The notes: a model not told the origin generated them from the letters alone. Numbered from the stretch's first letter, positions 22,575 through 34,012 are shown. The stretch: DNA of 64,000 nucleotides from Scilla litardierei (GCA_030789695.1 CM061139.1:2495878-2559877); one strand, 5' to 3'. Program-made: numbers and translations.

Positions 22575-24167
22575 ATGGGAAGCGTGGGTTTCGGAGCAGG
22601 CGTTTCTAGCGATCAGGTAAACCCTAATGGCGGCCATGGAGATGGCAGCCCGATTCCTCCTTCTGATGATGGGAATGGTTGGTAAAAAGTATTTCACAGC
22701 AAGAGGAAGTCTACTTCGGTGTTTAACGGCAGAACCAAACCGCAATCTCGAACAGGCGGCACTCACGTGAGTCACCTGCTGGGTGGAGGCGCAAATCGTC
22801 CTAGGGGGCGATTCAATCGGAGTGGTAGCGATCAAGGGCGCCCTAATCCTGTGCGTAGTGACTCTGCCGTCGGTGGTGGAATCGCTAAGGCGCCGGTTAG
22901 ACCTAATTCCCAATTCAGAATAATTCCTTCTGAAGGACAGCGTTCTTGGGTGGATATTTGTGCCACTCGTCGGAAATACGCTGATCCTTTGGTGATGAGT
23001 TATATCCCTCCCATCATCGGTGAGGATGGCGTCGAGAAGGCAAAAGTTCGAGGGGCTGAAATTCTTGAAGGCTCTGCTCGCTGGCAGAACACCCTTGTAG
23101 GCTACGTTCTTGGTGATATCCCATATTTTGGTCAGATTAAGGCTTGGACCGAGAGGCTTTGGAGACTGAAGGGAGGTCTTCGTATTTTTTCTAGAGAAAA
23201 TGGTTACTTTTACTTCAAATTTGAGAAGGCGGAAGATAGGGACGCCATCCTTCATGGCGGGCCTTGGCTCTTTGATGGTAGACTCGTTGTCCTGTAAAAT
23301 TGGTCCCCTTCTGTATAGTACAATCGGGATATACTTTCTGCGGTGCCAGTTTGGGTTCAGCTTCATAATCTCCCTTTGCCTATGTGGACGTTGAGGATTT
23401 TGAACTCTATTGCAAGTGTTGTAGGTAAGCCAATTTGTCTTGATAAGGCTACTGCTAATCTTGATAGGATCTCCTATGCAAGATGCTTAGTGGAGGTTAA
23501 TGCTAAGAGTCCGCTAAAGAGGTCTGTCCCCGTTAAGCTAGATGACTTGTCTACTATATCTATTGATATTAAATATGAGGGTGAACCCCCAAGGTGTGGT
23601 GCTTGTGCTTGTTTTGGACACCTTGATATTCAGTGCCCCACGAAGGATCTCAATGTTCCCAATTCCGCTGCTAACAAGGGGGGTGAGACCAATCCTACAA
23701 ACATAAAGCAGTTTACAGTGTCACTTGAGATCCTAGAAGACGGTGAATGCAGCAATCCTGTTAATGTAGAGAAGGAGATCGGTTATCCAAAACGAAATGG
23801 GAACCTGGGAAAATCTCTACTTCATGTCTTAAATATCTTTAATGTTGTCCGTAAGTTCCAACAATCTAAGGTCTCTACTGTGAATTCATGTCCTCTAAAT
23901 CCTATGCATGTTCCTTTGTCCCCCACTGTCAATGACTGTGTGCGCCCCCAACTCAACTACAATTGTGGTAATCTGGATTCTGCCGTGGAAGCTTCTGACT
24001 CTGTGCATATGGAAGCTGATAAAGAGGAGGCCCCCCCTCCTGAGAAGCTCACCTTTCCCAACCCTGACTGGGAAACAGAACACTCAGCTCTGAGAGATGC
24101 AAAAACTCAGGGTAAATCCAGGCATGTCCCAAATACAGTCCGCCGAAGTTCTCGGCGCGCGCCATGA
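22575..24167 (+). pseudogene. LINE ORF1, nucleic-acid-binding protein, with three nonsense codons
   Basis: The ATG at 22575 is in frame with everything up to the stop at 24165-24167 (531 codons). The frame is broken by TAA at 22683-22685, TAA at 23295-23297 and TAG at 23316-23318. The middle part resembles DUF4283, with a YFYFKFEKAEDR...GGPWLFDGRLVVL stretch and then a WVQLHNLPLPMWT segment. A CCHC zinc knuckle (C-x2-C-x4-H-x4-C) follows the residues PPR at about 23589-23640. The C-terminus ends in a basic Arg/Ser patch. ORF1 proteins of plant L1 elements bind RNA in the ribonucleoprotein; this copy cannot make the full protein unless the stops are read through. ORF2 begins 36 bases downstream. 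Confidence 0.85.
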
Positions 24168-24203
24168 GCAGGTTTTGCTCTCACTCAAACTAATTTTAAT
24201 ATC

Positions 24204-27200
24204 ATGACTATATTTTTTTGGAACTCTCGGGGACTTAATAACTCTGCTCGTAGAGCTGACCTGAAGCACTTTGTCCGGAAGGTTAACCCAACTATTGTAT
24301 GCCTCCTTGAGACTAAGGTTGACTCTATCAATGCTGAGAGAATTGTAAAATGTTTTCCACAAGGATGGGGTAGCATTGATAACAGGAGCTCCCACAAGGG
24401 TGGACGCATTGTTGTTCTCTATAATTTGGCTGTCTGGAATTGTTTATTAAATTCAACCTCTCCTCAGCATATATCAGCTACATTCTCTAACTTGGCAGGA
24501 CTTGTTATGGGAGTTACGGCCGTATATGGTTTCAATATCTCTAATTCCAGAGCTGATCTCTGGACTAGTCTCTCTTCTACTTACACTCTGTATAACAATA
24601 TTCCTTGGGTTGTCGGCGGAGATTTTAATTGTGTTCGGAGCTCAAAAGAGAAGCAAGGCGGCCGAGCAGTTGACGTTAAGGCTATGGATGATTTCAATAC
24701 ATGCCTCGGGAATTGTCAACTCCTTGAAATGAAGAGTGCTGGTTCAATATTCAGTTGGAATAATAGGCGACTTGGGAGCTCACGTATTCTAGCCCGCCTA
24801 GATCGCATTATTTGCAACTCATATTGGCTTGATCTATTGCCGCATTCATATTATGAGTACCTCACTGCTACTACTAGTGACCATGCAGCTATGTGTGTTT
24901 ATCTTCTTCAGAAAGAAACTTCTTTCCCCAAGCCGTTCAAGTTTTATAATTCTTGGGTGTCATTGCCAGGATATCATGAACTTATCAGGAAGCACTGGAG
25001 CCTTCTCTCCCTGGAATCTCTTTCGCAGAATCCCTTGCATAATCTTGTTTGTAATCTAAAATCATTGAAGCATGTTCTGAGATTTTGGTCGGCCAATCAT
25101 AGGAAGAATCTGGATGTTAATTGTTGCCGTAAGGCTTTGGAGTTAATTCATTCGAACCCAACTCTACTTTCTGATGTAAACTCCCAAATTTGCGAAAGGA
25201 AGGCCACTATTAATCTTGCGATGGCTTTGAAAATGGAGGATGAGGATTTGAGACAAAAGAGTCGTCAAAACTGGTTGCTGCTTGGTGATAGGAACTCTAA
25301 ATTTTTTTACACGGCCTTAAAAGCAAGATATTGTCATAACAATATTGGCCACCTAATCTCCTCGGATGGTAAAGCTTGTACCAACACGGTTATGCTTCGT
25401 GATGAGGCTAGACTGTACTTTCAGAATTTATACCAGCACCATGATTATTGGAATGTATTCCCAAATGTGATTCCTAAACGGAAGATTACTTTGGAAGCAA
25501 TTAGTTGGTTGGATCGACCTGTCTTCCCTACGGAAATTATGAATGCGGTGTTCCAAATTGGCAAAGATAAGGCTCCTGGTCCCGATGGCTTTAACTCCTA
25601 CTTTTTCCAAAGCGAATGGGATGTCATTGGTAAGGATGTTATCTCTGGAATTGCATCTTTCTTCAGTTCTGGTAAATTACTATCTAATATTAATCATACC
25701 TTCCTAACTCTGGTCCCCAAGAATGCAAACGCTTCAGGCCTTGGCGACTATAGACCTATTGCATGCTGCAAAGTCCTTTACAAAATTATCAGCAAAATCT
25801 TATGTAACAGATTGAAACCTGTTATTTCAGAACTAATTTCTCCAAATCAGGCTGCTTTTCTCAAAGACAGGTTGCTAGCAGATTGCACTCTCCTTGCACA
25901 TGAACAAATTCGTGATTTTAGCAACCCCATGGGTGCCAGAACTTGCATTAAGCTGGATCTTCGCAAAGCTTTTGATAGTGTAAATAGAGAGTTTATTTTC
26001 TTCCTTCTACATCAAATGGGCTTCAGCCACAGATTTATAAATTGGATTTCGGAATGCATATCCACGCCCACTTTTTCTGTCTTGGTTAATGGATCGCCTG
26101 AGGGCTATTTCTCTTCCAATAGAGGGCTGCGGCAGGGTGACCCACTATCGCCCTATCTTTTTGTCCTTGTAATGGAAGCCTTTTCTCTTCTCATGTCCCG
26201 AGCAGAATGCTCAGGAGCTATTCACCCTATGCGCAGATCTGGAGCGATATCTCACCTCCTTTTTGCCGATGACCTATTGGTATTCTGTCGGGCAAACTCG
26301 CATTCTTTTCCTGGTCTGAAAGATTTGCTACACAACTTCAACCTATTGTTTGGGCTTCATATAAATTGGGACAAGAGCTCGACAATTTTCAGTAAGGGTG
26401 TTCGAAATACTAATTCCCTGGCTGATATTCTCGGAATTAAAATGGTACCTTCCTTTACTATCTATCTGGGATTACCACTCTCCTCCAAATACCCAAAGCC
26501 ATACTTATTTAATCGGCTGGTGGACAAGTGCAAAAAAAGGCTCCTGGGTTGGTCATCATCGACGCTTTCTATCTCGGGGAAAATTGAGTTGGTTCGCTCT
26601 ATCATTTACGGTATGGTTGCCTTCTGGATGCAAGCTTATTGTATTCCCCGCTCTGTTATCCGTTCTATTAACTCAGCTTGCAGGAAATTTATTTGGGGTA
26701 AGCTCAATAGTTGGGCTTGGAAGGACATGTGCACTCCCAAGAAAGAAGGTGGAGTGGGTCTGAGATTATTATCTGATTTGAATGTTGCTTCCGGAATCAG
26801 GTTAACCTGGAGAGTTCTCTCTAATAAGGGGATTTGGGCCCAATATATGCAAAAGCACTATGAAGACATCTCTACTGGATTCTACGGTACTAAAGCTAAG
26901 CCTACACAGTCAGGATCCTGAAAATTCCTCTTGAAATGTCGACAATTCTCTCAAAAACTTATTAAGCGCATTGTAAGGGATGGAACGACCACTTCTTTCT
27001 GGTACGATAACTGGCATCCATCGGGCCCTCTTTACCTGCTCCAAGACCCACCGCCTGGCTCTGAATTCTACACGGTTAGCCACTTTTGGTCAACTGATGG
27101 TTGGAGGAATGATCCCAGTATTGTTGGTCTCCTTCAATTCCTTTGGCAATGCACGCTTACTGATGAGGCTGACGAATGGCGTTGGGAAGCCGGTGTGAAA

Positions 27201-27770
27201 TTTTCTTTGCGAGATGCATGGAACGGCTGTAGAATTATTGGGCCAGTATTCAATCACTTTGACACAATTTGGTTCCAGTTGTATGTACCAAAGATGGCAC
27301 TCACGTTGCTTAGAGCCTTGCGTAAGAAGCTGCCCACCCGTGACCTGATGCATTCATGGGGAATTGCTGCAGAATATTGTTGTGTTCTTTGCGATGCTCA
27401 AGTGGAAGAGTCACATGCGCACCTCTTTTTCGAGCGTGATTATACAAGGTATATCCTTACACGTAGTCTCCTAAAATTGAACTACAAAGGGGTTGTACCA
27501 AATACATTGTCAGGTATGAGTGATCTTATCAGTTCTTGCTATATGAAGAAGGACCCTGCGGGTGTGTTGGCTAAAGCCGTCCTGGCAACTATGGTTTGGC
27601 ACATTTGGAAGCAACGCAATAATCGAATTTTTGAAAATATATCCAAGGGAAAGGTTTTACTATTTGCAGATATTGAATCGGATGTCAAAAGCTCACTTTG
27701 TAGCCTGGACCTAGATGAAGTCACGGACACCACCCCATTTGTTAACTGGGGATTCATCGAAGCTGGCTAA
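24204..27770 (+). pseudogene. LINE ORF2, endonuclease-reverse transcriptase, with one nonsense codon
   Basis: The ATG at 24204 opens a frame of 1189 codons broken only by TGA at 26919-26921, where the context suggests a lost Trp codon. Residues about 1-230 form an exonuclease-endonuclease-phosphatase fold with E36 in LLETKV, D140 and N142 in GGDFN, and H227 in SDHAA. The reverse transcriptase follows, with DYRPI, KLDLRKAFDSVN, GLRQGDPLSP and the catalytic FADD at residues 687-690. After the stop, a zf-RVT domain is visible (PTRDLMHSWGI...CVLC...ESHAHLFFE). No RNase H follows. A protein ending at the stop would keep the endonuclease and RT core but lose the C-terminal zinc region. This single lesion suggests a young copy. 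Confidence 0.9.
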
Positions 27771-27963
27771 AATTTGAGTTGTCCTATTTTTGAATCTCCA
27801 TTGTATAAGGCACTATTCACGCTTGTTAGTGCAGTTGATAATTTTTTGTAGTTGGTGACGACGCTTGTGTCCTCTCCCTGCTCTTTTTATTATCTTCTGT
27901 TACTAACTCGTGTTGTTGGGTTGTAAATTATTTTGGTTATTAATAAAGACTAACTCTTACTCG
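27771..27963 (+). mobile_element. LINE 3' untranslated region
   Basis: This region lies between the ORF2 stop and the AT microsatellite. It contains AATAAAGAC near 27942, which could serve as a polyadenylation signal. No poly(A) tail is present; the tail position is taken by the AT repeat. Confidence 0.6.

Positions 27964-27965
<2 letters not shown>

Positions 27966-28018
<53 letters not shown>
27966..28018. repeat. AT microsatellite at the LINE tail
   Basis: This is an uninterrupted (AT)n run of 53 bases. The Helitron-like terminus TCTATATTATAA starts right after an A of this run, as expected for insertion between A and T. Confidence 0.95.
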
Positions 28019-28021
<3 letters not shown>

Positions 28022-28339
28022 ATATTATAAAACAGGGATGTTATCATGGGTTATTGGATAAGAGTTTTTGGATAAGAGTTGAGAAATTGGTTATAAATGA
28101 GGGGGTTGTTAAGAGAAATGGGATAAGATAAGAGAAATTGGATAAGATATGAGAAATTGGATAAGAGAAATTTGGATATGGGTAATTGGGTAATAAAGTT
28201 TGTTGTTGTATGCATTGGGGTTTGCAAATTTGGGGGGCAAATTTGGGGGGATGTTTGAAAATTGAAAGTTTGAATTTGAAAACAAAACTCAAAAGCAAAA
28301 CAGTTGAAATACCTAACTAAGTTATTTTGGGGGAAAGCC

Positions 28340-28606
28340 AAAATTTATTTGGGGGGGAAGCACAGCGTCCTTGATGTCTCTCGCCTAAAAGCAAAAAGAA
28401 AAAAGAACGCAAACGGCGGTCTCTCGCCCAAAAGCACACCCTCATCAGATGGTCGAAACCCTAACATGCCTGAAGCACGCAAATGGGAAGTCATCAAGCA
28501 CGCAAATGGAGGGAAGTCATCAGATGGTCGAAACCCTAACATGCCTGAAGCACTCCAGCGAGAAGTCATCGAGTACGCAAATGCTGATTTACTCCGGCGA
28601 GATCTG
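28340..28606 (+). other. GC-richer segment with a repeated 36-base phrase; possible captured first exon
   Basis: The phrase beginning CATCAGATGGTCGAAACCC occurs at about 28443 and again at about 28518. The segment ends CGAGATCTG followed by GTAATTTG, a fair splice-donor context at 28606. It resembles a leader exon more than the AT-rich surroundings do. I cannot identify a source gene. Confidence 0.3.
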
Positions 28607-29493
28607 GTAATTTGCTTCCCATTTTTGCTATTTGCAAGATCTGGTATGCAATGGTGGAATTCTTTGTCTATGTAACTCTGATCTTTAAACTTTGTCAATT
28701 GAAACCATTTTTGCTATTTTTGCTTCACATTTTTACTACAGTTCGGAATCGGACAATGTAACTTTGATCTTTTGAAAAGATACTAACTTGGGGATTGTAG
28801 CAAGATCCCTTTTGAGCTTTCATGTGATTTAGGTCAAGAAATGATTTTGTTTGCAATTGAAAAGATTGAGACTTGATTAACAATTCATGTGATTTAGCTT
28901 TGCTTCTTTCCAAATTTACATCTGCTTGAACCTGGAGTGATGCCATATTGATTCCAAATTCTTTGATGCCATATGGAGTGATGCCATATTGTAATTTGAT
29001 GCCATATCTACCTTGAACCTGGCATCATTCCAAATTCCAAATTCCAGTTTCAAGCATGTGAATTCCAAATTCCAAATTCCAAATTCCAAAAGAACCTGGC
29101 ATCATTGCTTAAATTCCAAATGACCTGTCATCATTCCAAATTCCAAATTCCAAATTCCAAATGACCTGGTATTATATATCTACCTTGAACCTGGCAGAAT
29201 TCTACACTCCATGACCCCAGCAAATTCTTCTTTATTATGAACATACAAGTGCTTTGTTGCCTACCTTCTTAACTGTGAATGCCATGCTAATTCTGTAATT
29301 CTTAGTGCGCCTTCAAATTCTGAATATCTAATTGCAAGTTCTTAACCAGGTCCATGGTTCTGGTTCAAGTATGTACTCACCATTGGAGAATGTCCCCTAC
29401 TAGAAAGCTTCATTAAAGGAGACGATTCATGATTTAAGCTCATCCCGTTTATATGTAAGGTTGGTAATATGTTTCCACATGCCGGTTGGCATC
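28607..29493. mobile_element. AT-rich Helitron interior left of element E, with TTCCAAA-type short repeats
   Basis: The words AAATTCCAAATTCC recur from about 29027 to 29165, and the phrase about a GATGCCATAT word recurs from 28940 to 29010. No coding potential is visible. The last five bases, GCATC, are the target site of element E. Confidence 0.6.
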
Positions 29494-30455
29494 TGTTTCA
29501 GAGTGTTTTCTCACTACAATGCGTTGACCATGGAGAACCCGGTCAACGTGGTCAAGGGGCCCGCTTTGGGTCCCTCGGGGGCTTCGAATCGGTGCAGAAG
29601 GGGCGAGGGGAAGCCTCGGCCCTGGTTGAGACGCTCGGCCTCGGACAGACGTGCTCGGCCTCGACTGGAAGGGGGACGAGGGGTAGCCTCAGTCGCCCGG
29701 GTAGATGCACGGCCGTCGGGTGGCGAGGGTGAGTCTCAGACCCGATTAGGACGCTCGGCCTCGGTAGGGCGTGCTCGGCCACAGAAGGCTGACGGTGAGG
29801 GGAAGCCTCACTGTCCGGTTGATCGAGTGGTCGGAGAGGGACGAGGGGTAGCCTCGGCCCGTTGGTCTGTTGTCCACCTGCGTAGACGAGAAAGCTCGTC
29901 AGGGGGCCGGACCTTGGTTCCGGCCAAATCCCCTCCGATGCCTAAGTCAGATAGAGATCTGAGAAAGGAGGCCCGGCGGAGACGGTCCGACTCGTGAGGA
30001 GATCGTGACGGCGTCTCTCGGCGCGAGCGGGGGAGGAAGGAGATGAATTGGGGGAACGAGGTCGTTGATGGAGTACCTTAGGTTTTGTTACCTGAGATGT
30101 GGTCCCTTTCTTCGTCCTCTTCCTAGCCCTTTTGTAGAGCCCCGGCGTAATCGCCTCTGTCCCACGTCCCACGTCCGCCATTGATCGTGCCCCATCAGTC
30201 CCCCCTCGCCGCCGCTCTCTCCGCCCTGCCAGCACCTCCCCATTATCGCTATTTAGTGGTCGCGCGTCCGGGGGAGTGGTTTTCGCAGGAGTGGGCGAGC
30301 GACCAACGGGTTATTGGGGCCGGGTCGGATCGACGTTCGAGAAGGTCCCTTGTAGGGCCTTTGTTGAATGGGCTTTGAGGACGCAGATGGGCTTTTGACC
30401 AGTAGTCGGGCTCCTGGGCTCGTGCTTTATGGGTCTCGGCCAAATAGGCGTAACA
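29494..30455 (-). mobile_element. Left (3') LTR of element E
   Basis: This is a 962 bp GC-rich copy, TGTTTCAG...GGCGTAACA. It contains the phrase CCGATGCCTAAGTCAG near 29935, shared in similar form with the LTR of F near 55999. Open frames inside it (for example 29461-29997) recur in the other LTR and are not genes. Confidence 0.95.
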
Positions 30456-30469
30456 ATTGCCCCCATCGG
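30456..30469 (-). other. Polypurine tract of element E
   Basis: The minus strand reads CGATGGGGGCAAT next to the LTR start TGTTACGCC. The F region has the same arrangement at 56833. Confidence 0.7.
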
Positions 30470-30920
30470 TCGGGTTGATCGGCCTCGGCCGGTTCGGCTC
30501 GGCCGATGTGACCTCTGCCGATTGTGACGAGCTCGCCAGTCGATGCCGACTCATTTATTAGTCGTCATCATGAGTTGGCCCGTTCGATGTTTTTAAGGCG
30601 CGGGTTCCGAAGCGCCGTCGTCCTTCAGATGCTGCCACGTGTAGTGGCAAGCTTATCCCCGCCGCTCGCGGAGTCGCCTTAAGTTCGAGAAGCCGAAGGG
30701 TTTGTGAGCCGCCATTGGTGGGGTCGATCAGCCTCGGCTCGCTCAGATCACCCGTTATGTCTCCTGGGATTCCGAGCGGCGCTTCAATCGAGGCGAGGCC
30801 ATAAATGCAGGTCATGATGAGGCGGATCGATTGGTCTTCAACTGGCGCCAATTTCGGAACGCCGCCGACTCTTCGAGCCTCGCCACGCATTCTTGTCAGG
30901 CGCTTCGAATTCTCCCCTGG

Positions 30921-30929
30921 CATATAAGA
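30921..30929 (+). promoter_or_regulatory. Putative TATA box of the antisense gene
   Basis: CATATAAGA stands about 145 bases upstream of the ATG at 31073, on the strand opposite to the element transcript. No experimental start site is known to me. Confidence 0.45.
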
Positions 30930-31072
30930 TCCCCAGTTGTGTTGATCTCCACTTCTTCTTCGCTCCTCCCGGTATTCAGAGCCTTCAGCAACTCGGAGTT
31001 CCCCGTCGCCTTCGCTTCTTTGTCCTCTCCAAACTAGTTGAAAATAGGTAATTCCTCTCTTGCTTTCATCCT

Positions 31073-33118
31073 ATGGCTGCTCTTAGGATAGGCGGTTCTG
31101 GCCGGAGGACGAGGGGTCCTCCGGAGTCCGGGCGGGGCGAACCCCGGCCAGGGGAGTCTGGTCCCCCCGCCGGGAGTCGTTCTCTTCAAGATAAGGGGAA
31201 GGAGAAACTTTTTCCAGACTACGCCCGTGATGACGTAGCGTTGGCTGCCGTACGGCTTAATGTGCCCCCGGTTGTCCTCCGTACGCCGTCGAGGACCCCT
31301 CCTTCGGTGGCCGCGGAGATCCGGGAAAGATATCTCTGCTTCCCATACGAGGTTCAGGTTCCATTTGTCGACGAGCGGATTTGCCTTCCGAGGAGCAATG
31401 AGGTCGGCGTCTACGTCGAGATGTTCCGCCTGGGTCTTCGCTTCCCGCTCCATCCCTTCTTCATCCAGGTCATGGAACATGTCACAGTGTCCCTGTGTCA
31501 GTTCACCCCGTGTTCGATCGCGGTACTGACGGGCTTCGTAACGCTCTGCTGTACCCGTGGTCTGGAGCCGACTCTCCCCCTTCTCTTCTACTTTTACCAG
31601 GCCCAGACGGTCGGTCCGGGGTCATGGCTGCTACTCCGAGCTCGTTCGAGGAGGGAATGCCTGATCGGGTTACCCCGCTGGTCAGGGGATTGGAACTTGG
31701 ATTATGTCTTCGTGGTCTTCTTGGGCGAGGCCCAGATTCTGACAAGCTGGGGCAGTTCTGTCCATTCTCGCCCGTCGTTAGTTCTCTCAGACGCCGACCG
31801 GGTAGCCGCTGCGCTTCTGTTGGCTCTTCCTTTGGAAACGAAGTCCATTTGGTCTTTACTGGACGACCTACTCCTGAAGGCCGTCTTGTGGTCTCCGGGT
31901 AGGTCGCTTTTTCATCCCCGGATCGCCCTATGACTCATCCTGATTTCGGTCTCCTTTGCAGGGATGGCTGGCCGCGAATTCGTCCGTGACGTTGACGAGC
32001 TGATCCGTCGTGGAGCCGCTCGGAGCCGAGGTAGTACCTCTGGAAGGGCGCCTCGGAGGACCGTTGAGGAGGAGGTGCGCCGAGCCGAGCCTGCCGTGGG
32101 TAAGGTGGCGGCCGCGCCTCCCGCCTCTTCTTCTGGCGATCCCCTTCTGGGGGGTGAGGATGGTGCGAGGCGGAAGCGTTCTCCCCCGGCGCCTTCGGAG
32201 CTCCACAGTGGAAAGAAGAGGAAGGAGGACGTGGATCCCCCCGGCCCGGCAGGTTCCGCGCTTCCCGTGGCGACCGCCGGGGATCCTTCGATAGCTTTGC
32301 CAGCCACCCCCCTCGCAGCGTCTTCGCCCGTATCACCAGGGGTCGGGGCCATGTTGGCGAGCGACTTGGCTTCGATTGTCGTCCCTGGGAGTTCGATGTT
32401 TGCTGACCGATCCATGGCCCAGCAGGTTGCCGAGGTCTCCGTCCCTCCCCGGGACCGCAGCCTCCTCAAGAAGATCCCGGCCGACAAGATGTCGGATTCC
32501 TTGGTCTGGATCCTCCAACAGGTTCGGTTATCTTGCTATCCTCTCTTTCTCTTTATCCTCTTCTTAGCCCATGTCTCGTCTTTTCAGGGTTCAGCGCTCG
32601 CTGTGGAGTTGCAGTGTCGAGCCGTCCGCTTGAGGGAGCTGGAGGAGTCCTCTATGAGGGCTCAGAAGCGGGCCGGGGCGGCCGAGGTGGCCATGATGGA
32701 GGCCCAGATGGAGTCTCGACGCCTCGCCCTCCGTGTGGCTGCGTTGGAGGGACAAGTGGGCGACCTCGAGGGAAAGCTAGGGGATGCTCATCAGTCGGCT
32801 GAGGAAGCGGCGGAGTCGTTCCGTCTGGAGAGGGAGGAGCTTCAGAGGGAACTGTCGGACCGGCGTCAGGTAATGCGGCTTGCGGAGGAGGTGGAGAAGG
32901 GCGTCGTCGAGACCCTGGGGAAGAAGATCTTCGAGGTTCTCAGGGAGGCCTTCGGTAAGTATGTAGACATCATCACCCCCCGGATCGTCGAAGTCGTCCA
33001 GTCTTCCTTCCGGGAATGTGCGGAACGTGTCCGGCAAGTCCCTCCGCCAGTCGAGTCCCCTCGCTCCGAGCAGTGCGAAGTGCCCGAGGATGTGTCCTCC
33101 CGAGCTCGGGCTCCTTAA
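31073..33118 (+). CDS. Three-exon antisense ORF of Tat-like element E, Transposase_28-like protein
   Basis: Three exons fit without a frame break: 31073-31898, 31962-32521 and 32588-33118, giving 638 residues. Intron 1 (31899-31961) has GTAGGT and TTTGCAG borders and joins a split Gly codon. Intron 2 (32522-32587) has GTTCGG and TTTTCAG borders, is 66 bases and would be read in frame if retained, giving a hydrophobic insert. Exon 1 encodes a basic Gly/Arg/Pro-rich start, then a segment like the 'putative gypsy type transposon' domain (PF04195), around FPYEVQVPFVDERICLPR and LRFPLHPFFIQVMEH. Exon 3 encodes a long charged coiled coil from about LRELEESSMRAQKRA to LQRELSDRRQ. Such antisense proteins are known in Tat elements, but their function is unknown. 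The frame is intact, whereas gag of the same element is broken. Confidence 0.8.
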
Positions 33119-33495
33119 GCCGTCCCTCCCAGCCTTATCCTCAAATTTTTAAGCATCCGCTTCGCTTTGGGCCAGTCTACTTGAAATGGATCCCCGGCCC
33201 CCGCCATCTCCTTCAGCCCCGCGGCCAACAATTGCTGGTTGCATGGCCGTTAGCTTGGGTCACCTACTCTGGGTCTTTTGTCAACCAATTTTGCTTTGTC
33301 GGTGTCGATCTGAACTCTGTCATTTGTCGTGAGTAGACTGTTTGTAGGGTGTTCCCTTCGCCTTGATCCCCTGTAAATAAGACGCATTTTTGTACTCGGG
33401 TTAACTATTATAAATGAAATCGACTTACTTGGAATTCTTGTGTACTTTGCGTTGTTGCCTTGTTCTTGGCTTGGGAATGGACGAAAACTGGCGTT
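33119..33495 (+). other. 3' flank of the antisense gene
   Basis: No gene is seen. The words AATAAG near 33376 and ATAAATGAAAT near 33410 are possible polyadenylation signals for the plus-strand antisense transcript. The minisatellite begins right after. Confidence 0.35.
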
Positions 33496-34012
33496 GGGGA
33501 TTCTCCCCAGACTTATGGGCGCAGGGGTCGGTCGGCGAGGGGAAAGCTCCTCGGCTTAGGACCGGTCGGCGTCCGTGCATGCTGGGGGAATTGCCCCCTG
33601 ACTCATGAGCGCTAGTGTCGGTCGGCGAGGGGAAAGCTCCTCGGCTTAGGACCGGTCGGCGTCGGTGTCTGCTGGGGGAATTGCCCTCAGACTTATGAGC
33701 TTTGGAGTCGGTCGGTGAGGGCAAAGCTCCTCGGCTTAGGACCGGTCCGCGCCCGTGCCTGCTGGGGGAATTGCCCCCAGACTTATGAGCACTGGAGTCG
33801 GTCGGCGAGGGCAAAGCTCCTCGGCTTAGGACCGGTCAGCGCCCGTGCCTGCTGGGGGAATTGCCCCAGACTTATGAGCACTGGAGTCGGTCGGCGAGGG
33901 AAAAGCTCCTCGGCTTAGGACCGGTCCGCGTCCGCGTCTGCTGGGGGAATTGCCCCCAGACTTATGAGTGCCGGAGACGGTCAGCGAGGGCAAAGCTCCT
34001 CTTCCTCCTCCA
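33496..34012. repeat. Minisatellite of about 90-base units in element E
   Basis: Almost six units recur at 89-90 bases; the phrase GACTTATGAGC (or a variant) stands near 33510, 33600, 33690, 33780, 33869 and 33959. Each unit also contains GTCGGTCGGCGAGG and AGCTCCTCGGCTTAGGACCGGTC. Two units differ in length by one base, so the ORF across it (33425-33814 minus) is a by-product. It lies between gag and the antisense gene. Minisatellites at the 3' side of coding regions are known in the Tat lineage. Confidence 0.92.

Larger units (their letters stand above)
22549..27963 (+). mobile_element. Plant L1-type LINE retrotransposon, inactivated
   Basis: The element holds ORF1 (22575-24167), ORF2 (24204-27770) and a 3' UTR of about 190 bases ending before an AT repeat. 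The order DUF4283-type ORF1, zinc knuckle, endonuclease, reverse transcriptase and zf-RVT is that of plant L1 elements. There is no RNase H domain. The 5' boundary is uncertain because it lies in or beside a microsatellite. ORF1 has three nonsense codons and ORF2 has one. It is the only clear plus-strand element in the nest. Confidence 0.88.
30456..31072 (+). promoter_or_regulatory. Upstream region of the antisense gene of element E
   Basis: About 620 GC-rich bases between the 3' LTR and the antisense ATG, with repeated CTCGGCC and CGGCCGAT words near 30470-30515. A TATA-like box lies at 30921-30929 (CATATAAGA), about 145 bases before the ATG, with a pyrimidine-rich CTTCTTCTTCGCTCCTCC stretch after it, as in plant 5' leaders. 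Promoter activity is inferred. Confidence 0.45.

Noticed and set aside
22560..23366. Minus-strand ORF of 268 codons
   Set aside because: Shadow of LINE ORF1 on the opposite strand; no homology.
29461..29997. ORF of 178 codons in the E LTR
   Set aside because: It begins outside the LTR, runs through it, and its LTR part recurs in the second LTR; no homology to known proteins.
31034..31480. Minus-strand ORFs opposite the antisense gene of E (for example 31034-31480 and 31912-32487)
   Set aside because: Mirror frames of GC-rich coding sequence, not gag or pol.
33496..34012. Repeat protein encoded by the minisatellite
   Set aside because: The frame is open only because units are about 90 bases; one-base length changes shift it and no start context or homology supports it.
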